Positions 11,560-23,699 of a DNA stretch of 41,839 nucleotides are shown piece by piece; the first letter of the stretch is position 1; each line of letters opens with the position of its first letter. The translations under genes and the position numbers were made by a program. Source of the DNA: Diplocarpon mali (taxonomy: Eukaryota; Ascomycota; Leotiomycetes; Helotiales; Drepanopezizaceae); contig JAENRP010000251.1 in the NCBI GenBank assembly GCA_024741835.1, positions 1 to 41,839 on the forward strand. Direction: 5' to 3'. Under the pieces are notes generated by a model that saw nothing but the letters and a program-made list of their open reading frames with translations, searched no databases and had not been told where the DNA came from.

Positions 11560-12650
11560 ACCTCCTTTTAACCCTTTGCCCGAATCTTTTCAAGCTTGCC
11601 TTAGTCACTTTGAGATTGATTCGGATTCTGAAAACTCTTTAGAATACCTTAAGCCCTATATTCGACCTGGCTCCTCTCCTTCTATTGAAATAAATAAAGC
11701 GATAATAGCTGCCTTTAAAGCTATTACTAATCATTTTCCCCTTCCTAGTTCCCTTAGTGCTTCTTATTTTACTAGAGCTAATATTACTGATTTCTTTAAA
11801 TAATATAAGGAGACTTATTATAATTTTAGCATTGGATATAATAAGATGATCAATTGGCTTTCCTGCTATTGCGATCAAACTAGTAAAGATATTATCAAAT
11901 CTCTACTTAAGTAGAAGCTTCGCAAGTCCTAGGAACTACTTATTAAAGCTCTTAAAGCTGAATTTCAAGAATTTGATAGATAGCAGATTTGCGATACTTT
12001 GGCCTTTTTAAAGGAGTTTATTCTTATTACTTATACTCTTAAGGAACTTAAAAACTACTATTGGACCTTTACTTAAGTGTCAAATACCTTAATCGACTAA
12101 AAGATTCTTAGTAAAGTTGAAAGAGGACGCCTTTTCTTACTTGGATTACCTACTAGCCTTTGAAATAAGATTATCAAATATTTTAAAGTTAATAAGTGGG
12201 ATCTTATAATATACGCTTAATTCGAAGACTTCTTAACCTTTGCCTTAAAATCAGACCTTAGTAAAAGAACTATTAAGGCAATAGAGAAAGAAAAAGAGCC
12301 TACCTCCTCCTTTATTAAAGATCTTAAAAGCCTAGTGCAAGAATATTCAAAGGCTTTAAAGGTTACTAAAGAGGCAAAGAGAAATTTAATAGTAATTCCC
12401 TTTACTCGCAGTCCTAGCTTAGGAGTAAAATCTGCCTTAAAAATCAAGGAACTTGAAGCCTAGTTTTCTAAACTCTGCATTTAATATTTAGAAACCTTAA
12501 TCGAAGGCCTTCTTTAGAAAACTTATTACGCCCTTTAGTTTGGAAATCGATAGGCTTTAGAAGGTAAAAACTAGCATATAAACTCTAAATACTTAAATCT
12601 AGCTTCCCTTAGGTTAAATAAGTAAGTTGCTACCTTAGAAAGGCTTGATA
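11560..12650 (+). pseudogene. Gag-like gene of G, RIP-degraded
   Basis: One plus-strand frame (continuing the open stretch 11,576-11,803) reads as a helical gag-like protein when TAA and TAG codons are taken as former Gln or Trp. It contains SIGYNKMINWLSCYCDQ-like and LIKALKAEFQEFDR-like segments. Stops within it are at RIP-type positions. I cannot assign a named gag family. A palindrome at 12,404-12,426 is read in frame as T-R-S-P-S-L-G-V. Confidence 0.6.
12404..12426 (+). repeat. 23-bp palindrome inside the G gag frame
   Basis: Reads in frame in the gag of G, on the strand opposite to the copies in Y and Copia. Because it is a palindrome the peptide is similar in both orientations. Confidence 0.85.
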
Positions 12651-12828
12651 AACGGCTATATTAAAGGAATTCCTAAATTGTCAATCGAATTTTATATAAA
12701 GCTTAAATTTTTTTTAGCAAGGACGCCTTTTAAGTTAGTTAGGGCATATATGCTTAGGATTACTTGAAATTGTCTTCGAATTTTCCTTAAAATTGCGATT
12801 TAATAGCTTTAATAACTTTGAGCTTTTG

Positions 12829-12973
12829 ACTCGCGGTCCTGGATTAGGAGTCGCATTACTAAAGGAGGAAAAGGAGTTTTTATTATTTTATTCGTTTACT
12901 ACCGCACCTCCCCCCTTCCCCCTCTCCTTTTATATATTTCTTTGAAATCCACTCGCGGGCCCGACCTGCGAGT
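12829..12973. repeat. Two 23-bp palindromes downstream of G gag
   Basis: Copies at 12,829-12,851 and 12,951-12,973. The second is the most symmetric in the window: arms ACTCGCGGGCC and GACCTGCGAGT. Neither lies in a readable coding frame. Confidence 0.85.
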
Positions 12974-13135
12974 TAAAAAAACCCTCTCTCCTCTTCCCTA
13001 TCTTTACGACTTTAGGTACTAACTCTACTTGCACTTATTATTCTTATAAATAGGGATTAGTATTCTCGACTTGCAAAAGTCTTGTATTCTTTGCTAATAG
13101 TAGCAAGGGCCGCTACTTAAGTTAGTTAGGGTATA

Positions 13136-13382
13136 TATAGAGACCTAGAAGTAGAGGATCTCGTAATATAAGTCATATAGTTAGAGGAGGAGTAAGAAAG
13201 GGGTATATATAAGACTACTATTATACTTAGAGATAGCGCGTAATACCAACTACCTATTCTACCCCTAACTAGTGAATTGTCCTAGTTCCCGTCTTCGGAG
13301 AGCCCGTTTGTGGTGCTTCCTCCCTCTTTGTCTTTGGTCTTTACGTAGGCCTATTCTTGTGTTGTCTCCCCTCAGCCTTATA
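13136..13382 (+). repeat. 3' LTR of G
   Basis: 247 bp, equal in length to 10,471-10,717; it begins TATAGAGACC, a RIP form of TGTAGAGACC. It is followed by (A)TTAG and then the X2 sequence TAAGGAATTC, which is continuous in X1. Confidence 0.85.
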
Positions 13383-13741
13383 TTAGTAAGGAATTCATTT
13401 TACCAATTTTAATTTCGGTAAGGATTCGGTTAAAAAGGGGTTTTATAAAAAAAGGGTTCTAATAGCGTAGTACTCTTCTAACTTCTGCCTATAGTACTTT
13501 TATAAAAGGAGTGGTTAAGAAAATCCAGCTAGTAAAAGCATTTCTTGATTATATTAGTTAATAAGCTATACTTAAGCTTTTAGTTTATTTAAGAGATCTT
13601 TAGGATTCTGACTCTATTGAAAGTCAAAATAACTGCAAATCGATTTTCAAAAGAAGTAGAATATTATTAAAAGCTATCCCTAGTAGAGAAGAACTTCTTT
13701 ATTTAATATAATAATATAGAACTACTAAAGTATAAGATCAA

Positions 13742-14013
13742 GTATAAGAGTAAGAAGTAGTGCAAAAGGCGTATTCTATAGGTCTAATATAAAAGAAATA
13801 AAGAAGTTAAAGAGCCCTCTTTAAGGAAGAGCCCTTCTTCCTTATATATATAAGCAGCTTAAGGCTCTTTATCTATTTATATAATATTATATAAGAATAT
13901 CCTTTTATACCTTTAGGGTCGATTCAAGATAACCCTACGTTAAATCGAGATTGCAAAACCTTAAAACGCTATACTCCCAGGTAATTGCACTAAGTAGAGG
14001 TGCAGCCGTTATA
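13742..14013 (-). repeat. 5' LTR of X2, with the empty insertion site of Y
   Basis: Matches 9,115-9,386. Bases 13,742-13,746 (GTATA) are the single, unfilled version of the Y target site. The end CCGTTATA at 14,013 abuts the Copia RNase H coding sequence. Confidence 0.75.
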
Positions 14014-14775
14014 ATAAAGGGCTCTTTAGTTATCGCAAATCATCTCGACTTTAGTAGCGTTATCGCTACTATAGCCTATTTCCTTAAGTACCTGGCGTAT
14101 TTAAGAGGCCTCTTATGCGAATTTGCATATAGCGACGTACTTTGCTTCTATAGATAAAAGAGCGATAATAGTTTATCGCTTAAAGGAGGCAGTAATTATA
14201 CTATTATTAAGGAAGAAGACGGCCTTAGAATAGGAGGCTCTACTTCCTTTATCACTTGCCTAGTCAGAATCGCAATAGCTATGCAATTTCTAAAGCTCTA
14301 GGTTAGTTGTTTTACTTTTAAAGGTAGTATAATAGAATCGCATTCCTTATAAGTATTATAAAACTCGTTTTAAAGCCGCTATATATTATAGCAAAGGGTT
14401 AATAAGGAATTTGCTAAGAATGGAGCAGTGGTATAGTATATCCTAATACGTATAGTGCGCAAAGTACTATAGAGAACTATAGATCTCTTAGTATAGCTTT
14501 ACTTCCTATGGAGTAGCTTGGCCTTTAAATTTGACCATATAAACTTTATAGCTATTAGTAAAAGGCGTTAGTACGCTTTTGCAATTAGTTATATGAAAAC
14601 GTTTAAAAACCTTATTAATATAGGCGTTTTAATAAAGTGAGATCGTCCTATTTTATCAATCTTTAACTATATATACTCTTAAGAAGTAGTTAGCCAATTC
14701 GCTACCTATGATTTCGAAGAGGTTGCGAAGATCTCTTTTAAACTTATTATATATATTACCCTTCTTTACTACTAT

Positions 14776-14810
14776 AAGGAAGTTATCAATATAGGTAATA
14801 ATAAGAATCC
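14776..14810 (-). pseudogene. Copia reverse transcriptase active site, mutated
   Basis: The minus strand reads TYIDNFLIV where Copia has Y-V-D-D; the second Asp is Asn. Upstream at about 15,020-15,065 is QFDIKIAFLN, the other catalytic block of Copia polymerases. Confidence 0.85.
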
Positions 14811-15610
14811 GAGAGGCGCAGTTAATATATATGCAATTATTAGTATTAAGAGGTTGAAAATCGAGCTTTTATAGCTCGGACTATAGCTTTTCTTACTATA
14901 GTTATAGAGATTGCTTTAAGCTATATAAGGCCTTAAAAAGCTTAAGACAGTAGTCTTAAGGGAAAAGAACGACCTTATCTTAAGTATATCTAAGAGGTAA
15001 CTTGATATAGATATTAAAGTTAGCTTTTAAATTAAGAAAAGCTATCTTAATATCGAACTGATCTAGCTTAAAGTTATAAAAAGCTATAAGCGCAATTGTA
15101 ATCTTTTAAATGACAGATTTACAAACGCTAGTAAAGGTTTAGTTATAATCTCGACCTTATTATTATATATAGCCTTATATAATAAATCTGACCTTCTATT
15201 AGGAGATTTCCCTATTTTAATCTCTTTTTATTTTAAAGATAAGCCTTGATCTAAGTACTCTATTATCTTTAAAGAGTTTTAAGCATTTTACTACTACTTA
15301 TATATTCTTATAAGCAAGGGAATTATACTTAAAGTTAATCGCAGATTGCTATTTGTTAGCGTTAGTATAAGAAAGGGCTTATTCGACTGTTTTTAAGTCA
15401 TTTAGGTATAAAGAGTCGAGTAAGGCTATATAAAAGGCGCTTAAATAGGCTTCCTTATTATTAGAGTTATTAGCTTTGAATCCAAGAGTATAAGTAGAGC
15501 GAGTAGCTCTCTTTTTAAAAGGCTAAGGGTAAGCCTTATTCTTTAAATCAGGAGGTCTTCCTCTCTTTCTTAAAGTTGGAAGCTTAGCTTTATTAGCTTC
15601 TCTTAAATCG

Positions 15611-15726
15611 ACTTGCGGTCCCAGCCTAGGAGTAAAATCGTAAGAGTCAGAATTGACTCGCAGTCCTGGCCTAAGAGTGAAATTATTATTATTTTAAGAA
15701 GTGACTCGCGGTCCTAGCCTAGGAGT
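15611..15726 (-). repeat. Three 23-bp palindromes in the Copia linker between integrase and polymerase
   Basis: Copies at 15,611-15,633, 15,656-15,678 and 15,704-15,726, spaced 45 and 48 bp. Minus-strand frame: T-P-R-L-G-P-Q-V, T-L-R-P-G-L-R-V and T-P-R-L-G-P-R-V. The spacers between them are unrelated to the spacers in Y, so only the palindrome is shared. Confidence 0.88.
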
Positions 15727-17116
15727 GAAATCACCCTTTAACTGCGGCTCTATAATTAAGCCGTCTTTATCAAATCGAATATAAGATGATTAAATAATCT
15801 TATCACCTATTTGCAATAGTATATAAATCTGATAGATACTTCTACTATTAAATCCGATAAGAGTATCTACCTTTGCTTTTAAAGTGAGTTTATTACTTTA
15901 AGTTCGCTTTTCTTTCTTAATTAGCATATAAACGCGATAGCCTAGTACTTAAAGATGCTTGACTAAGGGAGTATAAGGCTTATTAGGCTTAATATTATTT
16001 TAAAAGACCTTATATAAAGTCTTATCGCTTAGAATATTAAAGGCGGTAAGATTAGTAATATGTATTATTAAAAGAAGGAAGTAAGGCTAAAGAAAGGAAG
16101 GGATATTTTGGTTAATTATAGCTATTTGCAACTTTTCTATTAGTATGCGAATTAATCGTTCTAATCTGCTATCTTATTCTAGTATATATAAAGTAGATTC
16201 CTTTAAAATTATACTAAGGTTTTCTATAAGTATTCGCATTTGTATAAGAGAGTACTCCTTGCTTCTATTAGTTTTCTACCGCTTGATTATGCAATTATAC
16301 TAAGTTTATAAAAGGCTGATTATCTTCTTATTTGCTTTAAAGGCATTAGATTTGTTTATATAAGTCTATTCCTATTTAGCTATTATAGCTAGGCAAGTGA
16401 AGATAGAGGCGTATTTATAACTATTAAGGCTAGTTGGCTTTAGATGAATTATATTAATATATAGCTCATCAAGTGCCTTTATAGGTCGAGGGCGAGCTAA
16501 ACGTTTATTAACGTATTAGAGAGGTCTGCCTTTCTCGCAGGGAGCGCAAATTCGCATCTTCTCTAATTTTATTTCCTTAATTTATATATTAGTAATAGTA
16601 GATTAGGTCTTTCTAACCGTTTGTAAGCTAGCGTGGCTTAATCGACAATATTAGAGCTTAATATTAAGAGGTCCATTCTCGATAGCAGCTAAAAGAGCAT
16701 ATCCACTTATATAACTAGAGGAGTTAATAGAAGGCTGTTCCTTATTAATATATATATTATTATTAATAGTGCAAATTTCCTTCTTATTAGATAGGAATAG
16801 CTTGCTATTTTAATAGAAGCCTTTGATTTTATTAAGTTTGCCACTTAAGTATAAGTAGATAGGTGATTAAGGTATATAAAGAGTATTAATTAACTTAAGA
16901 ATATATACCTTTCTATTGGATTTAAGTACGTTGACTTTATAAGTGCTAATGCTAAGAGGTTAAACAGATCTATTAACTATACTTAAAGAGGGTAGATTGT
17001 TTTAAGTAGTATAGGAGGTGAACTTAGAGAGATTATTAGAGATATACTTACTAGCACTTGTATTATATAGCCAACGATTCCTCAATTTTAATAAGAAGTA
17101 GGAGGTAGAAGAACTG

Positions 17117-17139
17117 ACTCCTAGGCCTAGCTTACAAGT
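17117..17139 (-). repeat. 23-bp palindrome in the Copia gag/integrase linker
   Basis: The minus strand reads T-C-K-L-G-L-G-V in the open frame 17,002-17,220. Next to it, 17,163-17,205 has a short tandem repeat (cctaataaggaattgact). Confidence 0.85.
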
Positions 17140-17200
17140 GGAAATTAGCCTTAAAGAGGAATCGCCTCCTAATAAGGAATTGACTCCTAATAAGGAATTG

Positions 17201-17214
17201 ACTCCTAGGCCCGG
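17201..17214 (-). repeat. Left half of a 23-bp palindrome split by Z, including TSD CCCGG
   Basis: ACTCCTAGG plus CCCGG. With 25,262-25,270 (CTCGCGAGT) it rebuilds one palindrome of 9 + 5 + 9 bp, so the target duplication is exactly the central five bases. Joining the halves also restores the Copia frame T-R-E-P-G-L-G-V across the site. Confidence 0.92.
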
Positions 17215-17495
17215 TGTCACGGCACGGTTGTACTATAGTCGCGACAGGAGCACGAGAACTGTCAAAGCACCTATGACTGATACAGTAGATGCGATATCTT
17301 ATAATTATACCTTTCCTTTAGTAGGCAAAATATAAGTAGTTAGTAGAAATCGACCTTTTTAGGTCTTAAGCTAAGGAGGCATATTAAGGGAGAGGTTTCC
17401 TACTTTATATATACTCCTTAGCTTTGAATTCTATACGATTTAGCAGCCTTGATCTTAGTGACTTTATCGACTTATACTTTGCTTCTGCTATTATA
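17215..17495 (+). repeat. 5' LTR of Z
   Basis: 281 bp starting TGTCACGGCACGG. It matches 24,976-25,256 at identical length, with transitions only as far as I compared. It keeps its left terminus, whereas the 3' LTR keeps the right terminus GCCGTCACA. Confidence 0.93.
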
Positions 17496-17599
17496 TAATT
17501 CAAAGCTTATACCCCCTCTGGCCTTATAAGGCGATATAATATACTTAGTAAAGGACTAGTACCCCCTTAGAGACCCTTCTTCCGACTGACTCTTATAAT

Positions 17600-19300
17600 A
17601 CGCAGAAGTAACCTAAAGAACGGCCTCGACGTTCGGTCCCTTCCCGAACTCAAGAATCGAAAGAAGAGCTAGTAGACTTAGCTAAAACAACTATCAATAG
17701 TTAATAGCTCTCAACTGACTTTAAAAAGAAATTATAAAATCTATAAATTAAGGCATTTCCTAACTACAGCCCTTAGTAGGACGAAAACGTTATACAAAGA
17801 CCTCTTACTCTAAGAGAATCAACCTTAAGATAATAACGCTAGCACCTCCTAAGTTAAGCAACTTCTCAATTAAAGAGGATACCTTTTAAAACCCTGCGGA
17901 TAACGAATCTCTAATACCGGCCGACTCTACTAGCAAGCCTCGACCAGCCCCCTCTTTGAAACGAACCTTATATAATATAGAAGATATATCAACCTCTTTT
18001 AAATAAAAAGCCTTAATCCAACCTATCTCTTATACTAATGTAAAGGCTAAGAGAGACGACTTCTTTATATTACTAAGGTTTTAAACTAAGGTAGGCAAGA
18101 GATCTGCTATATATAAGGATCGACTAGCAATAGAGGAACGCTTAATAGAATACTACTACTAATATATTAAATAATAAGATTCAGTAGTTTAGAGTTTTTA
18201 TAATTATATCTAAAGAATAGAAGAAGCAATCGCACCTATAACTGCGCAGCTGTAAGAAGAGCTTAGAACGACCTAAGAGACTAGCGCGTATTAGAAGAAC
18301 TTAGTAGAAGAATAATAATATACGAACTTAGCTAGCCAGCCGGCTACCCCTACTTTATAAAGCCGACCTTTTTTCGAAAATCCTTATAAAGATCCTCCTA
18401 CCGCTTAGCCTAGATAGCCTATCGAAAGGGAACCCTACTCTAATACCTTTGACTTTAAAGGATAGAGTCGAACCCTTAAACCTAGTCGCTAGGTCCACTT
18501 AGCAAAGATCAAGGATCTAAACCCCTTCTTAAGCAAAGGAGATATTAAAGTTAAGGACTAGATCTTCGATATATAGTAGAAGATGAAAGTTAATTATATA
18601 GAGTTCCTTAACGAATTGGTCGCTTTAGTATATACCGCTAGTTTAACAATAGGGGACGCCTAAAGCTTAATCCGAGATCGGCTTATAAAAGGATCTATCG
18701 GATAAATCGAGACGGCTACGCAGCTATTCTAAATCCTATAAAGGGCCTATAGAGTTAGTAAAGAAATAGAGCGATAGATAGCTAAAGACAATTAGATAAA
18801 GCTTAAATAGGGAAATACCCCTTTTATAGCCTTTTAAGCCGACTTCTACAGACTAGCTTCTAAGCTAGGAAAGTCGACTAGCAACTAATATAAGGCGCTT
18901 TAGGATAAGGTAAAAGTGTCCCTTTTAAAGCAACTCTTTAACCGAAAGTTCGACCACTTTAAAGATTTAGCCGAATGGTTTATAGATAAAGAGAACTGAT
19001 AACTCCGCCTCTTACTATAACGCTCTAATTAAAACGAGTATTAGGCTAAAACTTCTAACCAGCCCTCCTCTACCTTATAACAAATGGGACCTATATGCTA
19101 TAAATAAGCCTTAAGTCGTCTTTAAAAGGAATTAAGCACTACCCTTAGACCTTTAGTATCTAAAGATAATAAACGCGCCTTTTATAACCGAACCCTAAAG
19201 ACCGACGATACTTATTATAAGTATAGATAAAAAGGGCACTATAGCTAAGATTGCCTTAAATAATATAAGATTATACTAGTAGAGAAAGGCCGCGACAAAC
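17600..19300 (+). pseudogene. Gag gene of Z, RIP-degraded
   Basis: A plus-strand frame with frequent stops that, read through, gives a basic, coiled-coil-rich gag followed by a CCHC knuckle near 19,210-19,250 in which both N-terminal Cys read Tyr. The segments VHLAKIKDLNPFLSKGD and LASKLGKSTSN are recognisable. In the living element this would form the virus-like particle core. Confidence 0.65.
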
Positions 19301-20499
19301 TAGAGAATAACGCTAAGACGATAGATAATATAAAGGAATTAGGAAACGAATCGCTTTAGGATTTTAAGTATTACTTTTAAAGCGCAACCGATACTAAGAA
19401 TCGGTCGACCTATCTAGGCTAATCAAAGGCCAGTAATTCGTAACCTAATGCCGATTCTATTAGAAAGGGCGCTATACCGACCTAATAGCCCTAATAGACT
19501 ATAAGGCCAACGCCTTAGGAATTATCAATCGTAAGATACTCCCCTCTTTAACTATATAGCTAAAGTTACCGACTTACTACTTTAAAAGACCGATCCCTTT
19601 GCAAGGATTTGACAGATAACCTAGCAAAGCTATTTAATAGGTTATATAAATAGATATTACAATTAATAAATACGATTTCAAAGGACAGTTCTTCCTAGCC
19701 GCTAACTTAGGCTCATATAATATGATCTTAGGTCGCAAGTGGCTAGCTAAATAAGACGTAATCATCAACTGTAAGAGGAAGAAGCTATATTAGCCTAATA
19801 TTTATCAATTGGATTAATAGGACGCTAACTGGAGAGACTAGCGATAACTTAATAAGACTAGCATCCTTAGACCGCTAAAAGCTCTTAAAGACCCCTTGAC
19901 TGAGTTTAAGGATATACTAATATAAGACTTTGATACTCGCCTAGCTAATTATAAATGATAAAGAGAGGAACTTAATATTAATACCCTTCAACTAATAAGT
20001 ATAAATATATCGACAATCTTAGGACTAGCCTTTAGAGTTAGCCTCTACTAGACTAATACTAAGATCGGGTCGGTTACGCTTATAGAACTAAATCACCTCC
20101 TTAAAAAAAGAGATAGGAGAACCCCTTATATTTAAACTCAATATAAAGCTATTATTCGCCTACTAGACTTAGAAATAGACCAGACCCTAATTTATATAAT
20201 AGAAGAGGAAGAACCTAATACGCTTAGTAAGTATAACGCTTTAGGACCTTAGGAGGCTTACGAGTTATACACCAAGTTACTACCCTTCCTTTACAACCTA
20301 GTTATATACTTCTCTAAAAGCGCTGCAAATACGCTACTCCTATCGCGGCTAATCAATTATAAGATTGAGTTCAAAGGACTACTACTAATAATGAAAACCG
20401 CCTACTTATATAAAATAAGCGAGCCCGAACTTAAGAAAATAAGGAAATACCTTATAAACAATTTAAAGAAAGGATTTATATAACTGTCTAACGCTGCCT

Positions 20500-22800
20500 T
20501 CTTATCGCCTATCCTATTTATAAAGAAACCTAAAGGCGGCCTGCGGTTTTATATTAACTACCGAGAGTTAAATAGACTTATTAAAAAAGACCAGTACTCC
20601 CTCTCTCTAATTATAGAAACCCTCGACCGACTTAGGAATGCGACGCTCTTTATAAAGCTCAATATCCGCTATACATTCTATCGCATCCTAATAGACCTTG
20701 ACTCTATAATATAAGCAGCCTTTAAGATAAGGTATAGCTCTTTCGAACCAGTAGTACTCCCCTTTAAATTATGCAATAGCCTAGCTACCTTTTAATAGTA
20801 TATTAATACCATTTTAATAGAATACTTAAATGACTTCTACTCTATATATATTAATAATATCTTAATCTTCTTAAAAACTAAGGAAGAATACTAATAATAC
20901 GTTAGACAGGTCTTAGAAAGACTATGCGAAGCTGGCTTATAGGTCGATATTAAGAAGTGCGAATTTAAAGTCACTAGCATTAGATTCCTAGGGTTTATCG
21001 TTACTAACTAAAGAATATAAGTCGACTTTGCTAAAGTTAAGGTTATTAAAGAATAGACCTCCCTATTAATAAAGAAATAAGTGCAATCGTTCTTAGGATT
21101 CTGCAACTTCTATTAAAGATTTATTAAAACCTATAGTCGAATTGCGCGCCCCTTTAACTAGCTAACAATAAAGGAGACCAGCCTAACGTTCGTCCTAACT
21201 AAGGAATAATAAGACGCGTTTGAACAATTGAAAAAGCGGCTGCTAAACGCGCCTACCTTATTATACTTTAAAAACTACTAACTAATAAGGATCGAGACCA
21301 ACTGCTCAGACCTAGCAGCAGCTAGAGTATTTAGCTAAAAAGATAAGGATAATGAATAATAGTACCCTATCGCCTTCTTTTCTAAAGGATTGCAGAATGC
21401 AGAATCATACTATAAAATCTATAATAAAGAGATACTAGCAGTTATACTAGCTTTAAAAGAATAGGACGCAGAGTTACAAAGTATATTAAGCTTCTTAGTA
21501 ATTACCGATTATAAGGCTCTAAAGTACTTTAGAACTAAAAAACTCCTTAACAAATAATAAATCCGATAGATAGACGTACTCTTAAGATACAATTACCAGA
21601 TCACTTATCGCCTTAAAAAGGAGAATATAATAGCCGATATACTATTATAGAAAGACGAACTTATACCTACTCAAAAAGCCGCAAGAGAAGCCGAGAGAAC
21701 CTAATAGCTTCTTAACCCAGCTAGTATTATTTAAAATCGTCTTATAATAGCTTTAGTCGACCCTACGACCCTTAAGGAACGCTCTTCTATTAACAACTTC
21801 CGAATAACAAAAGAAGTCCTTAACGCTAACCGAACCTATAAGTCATTACAATTAAAGTAAGAGAAAGCTATTAGAAAAGAGACTCCTTAGACCTTATTAA
21901 AGGACAGATTACTCCTATATAATAGAAGGCTAGTAGTTCCTAAAGAACCAGACAATCTCCGCACCCGCCTATTCTACTAAATCTATAATAGTATATTAAT
22001 AGCTTACCTTAGTAGAACTAAGACTATACAATTCCTTTAATACTACTACTAATGGCCTATATACTACTATAATATAAAGAGGTATATCGTTAACTATTAT
22101 AACTGCCGACGTTTATATAAACCTTAAGATAAGACGCTAAGACTCCTTAAACTACTGCCTATCCTCTTATATATATAGGACGACTTATCTATAGACTTTT
22201 ATACTCTTAGATCAATTAGCAATAGCTGTAATATTATATTTATTATAATTGACCGACTCTTTAAGCGGCATATCTGCCTACTAATAATAAAGAAGGCTAC
22301 TACGCAGACCGCCGCCTCCCTATTTTACTAATATATCTAAAGGTTTAAAAGGAGCCCTCTTACTATTACTAGCAACTAAGGACCTCAGTTCATCTCCGAC
22401 TTTATAAATGAGTTATTAATACTAGCGCAGGTTAAGCTCTAGCTATCGACCTCCAAATATACTTAAATAGACAGATAAACTAAGATTATTAATTAAATAA
22501 TTAATATATAACTATGCCTCTTTATCAACTACTTCTAAAACGATTAGGCCGACTTACTCCCTACTATAGACGCCGCCAGCGCCGCTTATCCGAATAAGTC
22601 AACTGGCCTCTCTCCCTCTATAATCAATTACAGTTATAAACCCCGCTTGGATTTTAACTAGACCGCCTATACTATTAAGCACTCGAACCCTTAAGAGAAG
22701 CTAAATAGGGAAGAAGCGCAAGCATAGGCTAGAAGAATCGATAAAGCAGTCCAGTTTGCCTAAGAATCTATATTAATAGTTTAAGAGAGATAATTTAAAT
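20500..22800 (+). pseudogene. Pol gene of Z (RT, RNase H, integrase), RIP-degraded
   Basis: Reverse transcriptase blocks: ILFIKKPKGGLRFYINYREL near 20,515-20,575 and the active site YINNILIF at 20,847-20,870, with both catalytic Asp read as Asn. RNase H: FFSKGLQNAESYYKIYNKEI near 21,375-21,430. Integrase: an H-C zinc region near 22,010-22,110 followed by the catalytic core (SIDFYTLRS, then TSN-stop-GPQFIS near 22,370-22,400). Typical Ty3/Gypsy order. Many stops, so non-functional. Confidence 0.88.
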
Positions 22801-23119
22801 AAGCAAATAAAAAGTGACGCTAACCCGACTTCGGCTTAGGCAACTTAGTATATATTATAAAGAGAGCTTAGAAAATAGACCGACCCTTTGATAAGCTCGA
22901 CTTTCTTATCGTAGGCCCCTTTAAAATCATTAGTCTAATCTACTACTCTTATAAGGTAGACTTACCCTTATCCTATCGAATATATAATATCTTTTATGCT
23001 AATAGACTAAGGAAAGCCGCTAATAACCCTTTACTTAAGTAGATCAACCTATTAGCAGAACCTATTATTATTAATACCTATTTGAAATAAGAAGTCGATT
23101 AAATCTTAGCGTCTGATAT

Positions 23120-23275
23120 ATAGTAAAAACAACTCTATTATAAAGTCAGCTAAGTAGGATAGGATCTTAATGATTAATAGTACTTTACTAGCAACTTTAA
23201 GAACGCAGCTATACTGCTTAAGAAGTTCCACTCTAACTACCCTAATGCCCTTAGGCCCTTGGCGAGATTGCAAAC
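23120..23275 (+). pseudogene. Chromodomain of Z integrase, RIP-degraded
   Basis: Reads Y-Y-K-V-S-stop-V-G-stop-D-L-N-D and then QYFTSNFKNAAILLKKFH. This is the fungal chromovirus version of the chromodomain, which in living elements targets integration to marked chromatin. The stops are at expected Trp and Gln positions. Confidence 0.75.
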
Positions 23276-23699
23276 CTAGCTAAAAGCCGCCTTTAAAGAC
23301 GAACTCGACCTAGACCACCTATTAGATAATGCCCTTAAGAATAAAGGTTATTACCAAACGCGCTAGCAATAATAATAGATACCCTTATAGCAATTCAACC
23401 CTAATAGAGACTAGGAATAAAGCGCTGGACGCTAATACACTTATTTAAAATGTATAATAAAGACTACCCTCCTTTGAACTATTCTTATAATTCACCGCCT
23501 TACTATTTGCTATTCTTTACTATTCTATTCCTTTGTTCTTAGTTCTATGCTAGTACTTCTGCCTAGATCTATTTCCTTATAAATACTTCTCCTTCCTACT
23601 ACCTTTGCTTTGCTTTTATAAATTAATCAACTCGCTCTTCTGACCTACTGCCCTGCCGCTATATATTATATTATCGAACTGAACTACTTGACCAACCGT

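Larger units (their letters stand above)
10471..13382 (+). mobile_element. Gag-only (non-autonomous) LTR retrotransposon G
   Basis: A 2,912-bp element bounded by two 247-bp LTRs (10,471-10,717 and 13,136-13,382) and a short target duplication (ATTAG or TTAG; one base is ambiguous). The empty site is preserved in X1 near 1,601-1,606. Between the LTRs only a gag-like frame with RIP stops is found (about 11,560-12,650); I see no protease, polymerase or integrase. It therefore looks like a large retrotransposon derivative that relied on another element for copying. It carries four copies of the 23-bp palindrome. Confidence 0.82.
9387..14013 (-). mobile_element. LTR retrotransposon X, copy 2, 5' part, interrupted by G
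   Basis: Segments 9,387-10,470 and 13,383-14,013 are a second copy of X (compare 518-1,966 plus 9,115-9,386). The right end at 14,013 is its 5' LTR end, abutting Copia RNase H sequence, so X2 was inserted in the Copia element. Its left part is cut exactly at the LTR end of X1, so X1 inserted into X2 near the gag/CCHC border; the rest of X2 should lie left of the window. No intact frame survives. Confidence 0.8.

Noticed and set aside
9387..14013. X1/X2 as a simple tandem duplication
   Set aside because: The junction falls exactly at an LTR end, which fits insertion better; it is kept as an alternative because the left side is outside the window.
3876..15726. Short regularly spaced repeats resembling a CRISPR array
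   Set aside because: The repeats are palindromes inside eukaryotic retrotransposon coding frames, with few units per cluster and no cas genes.
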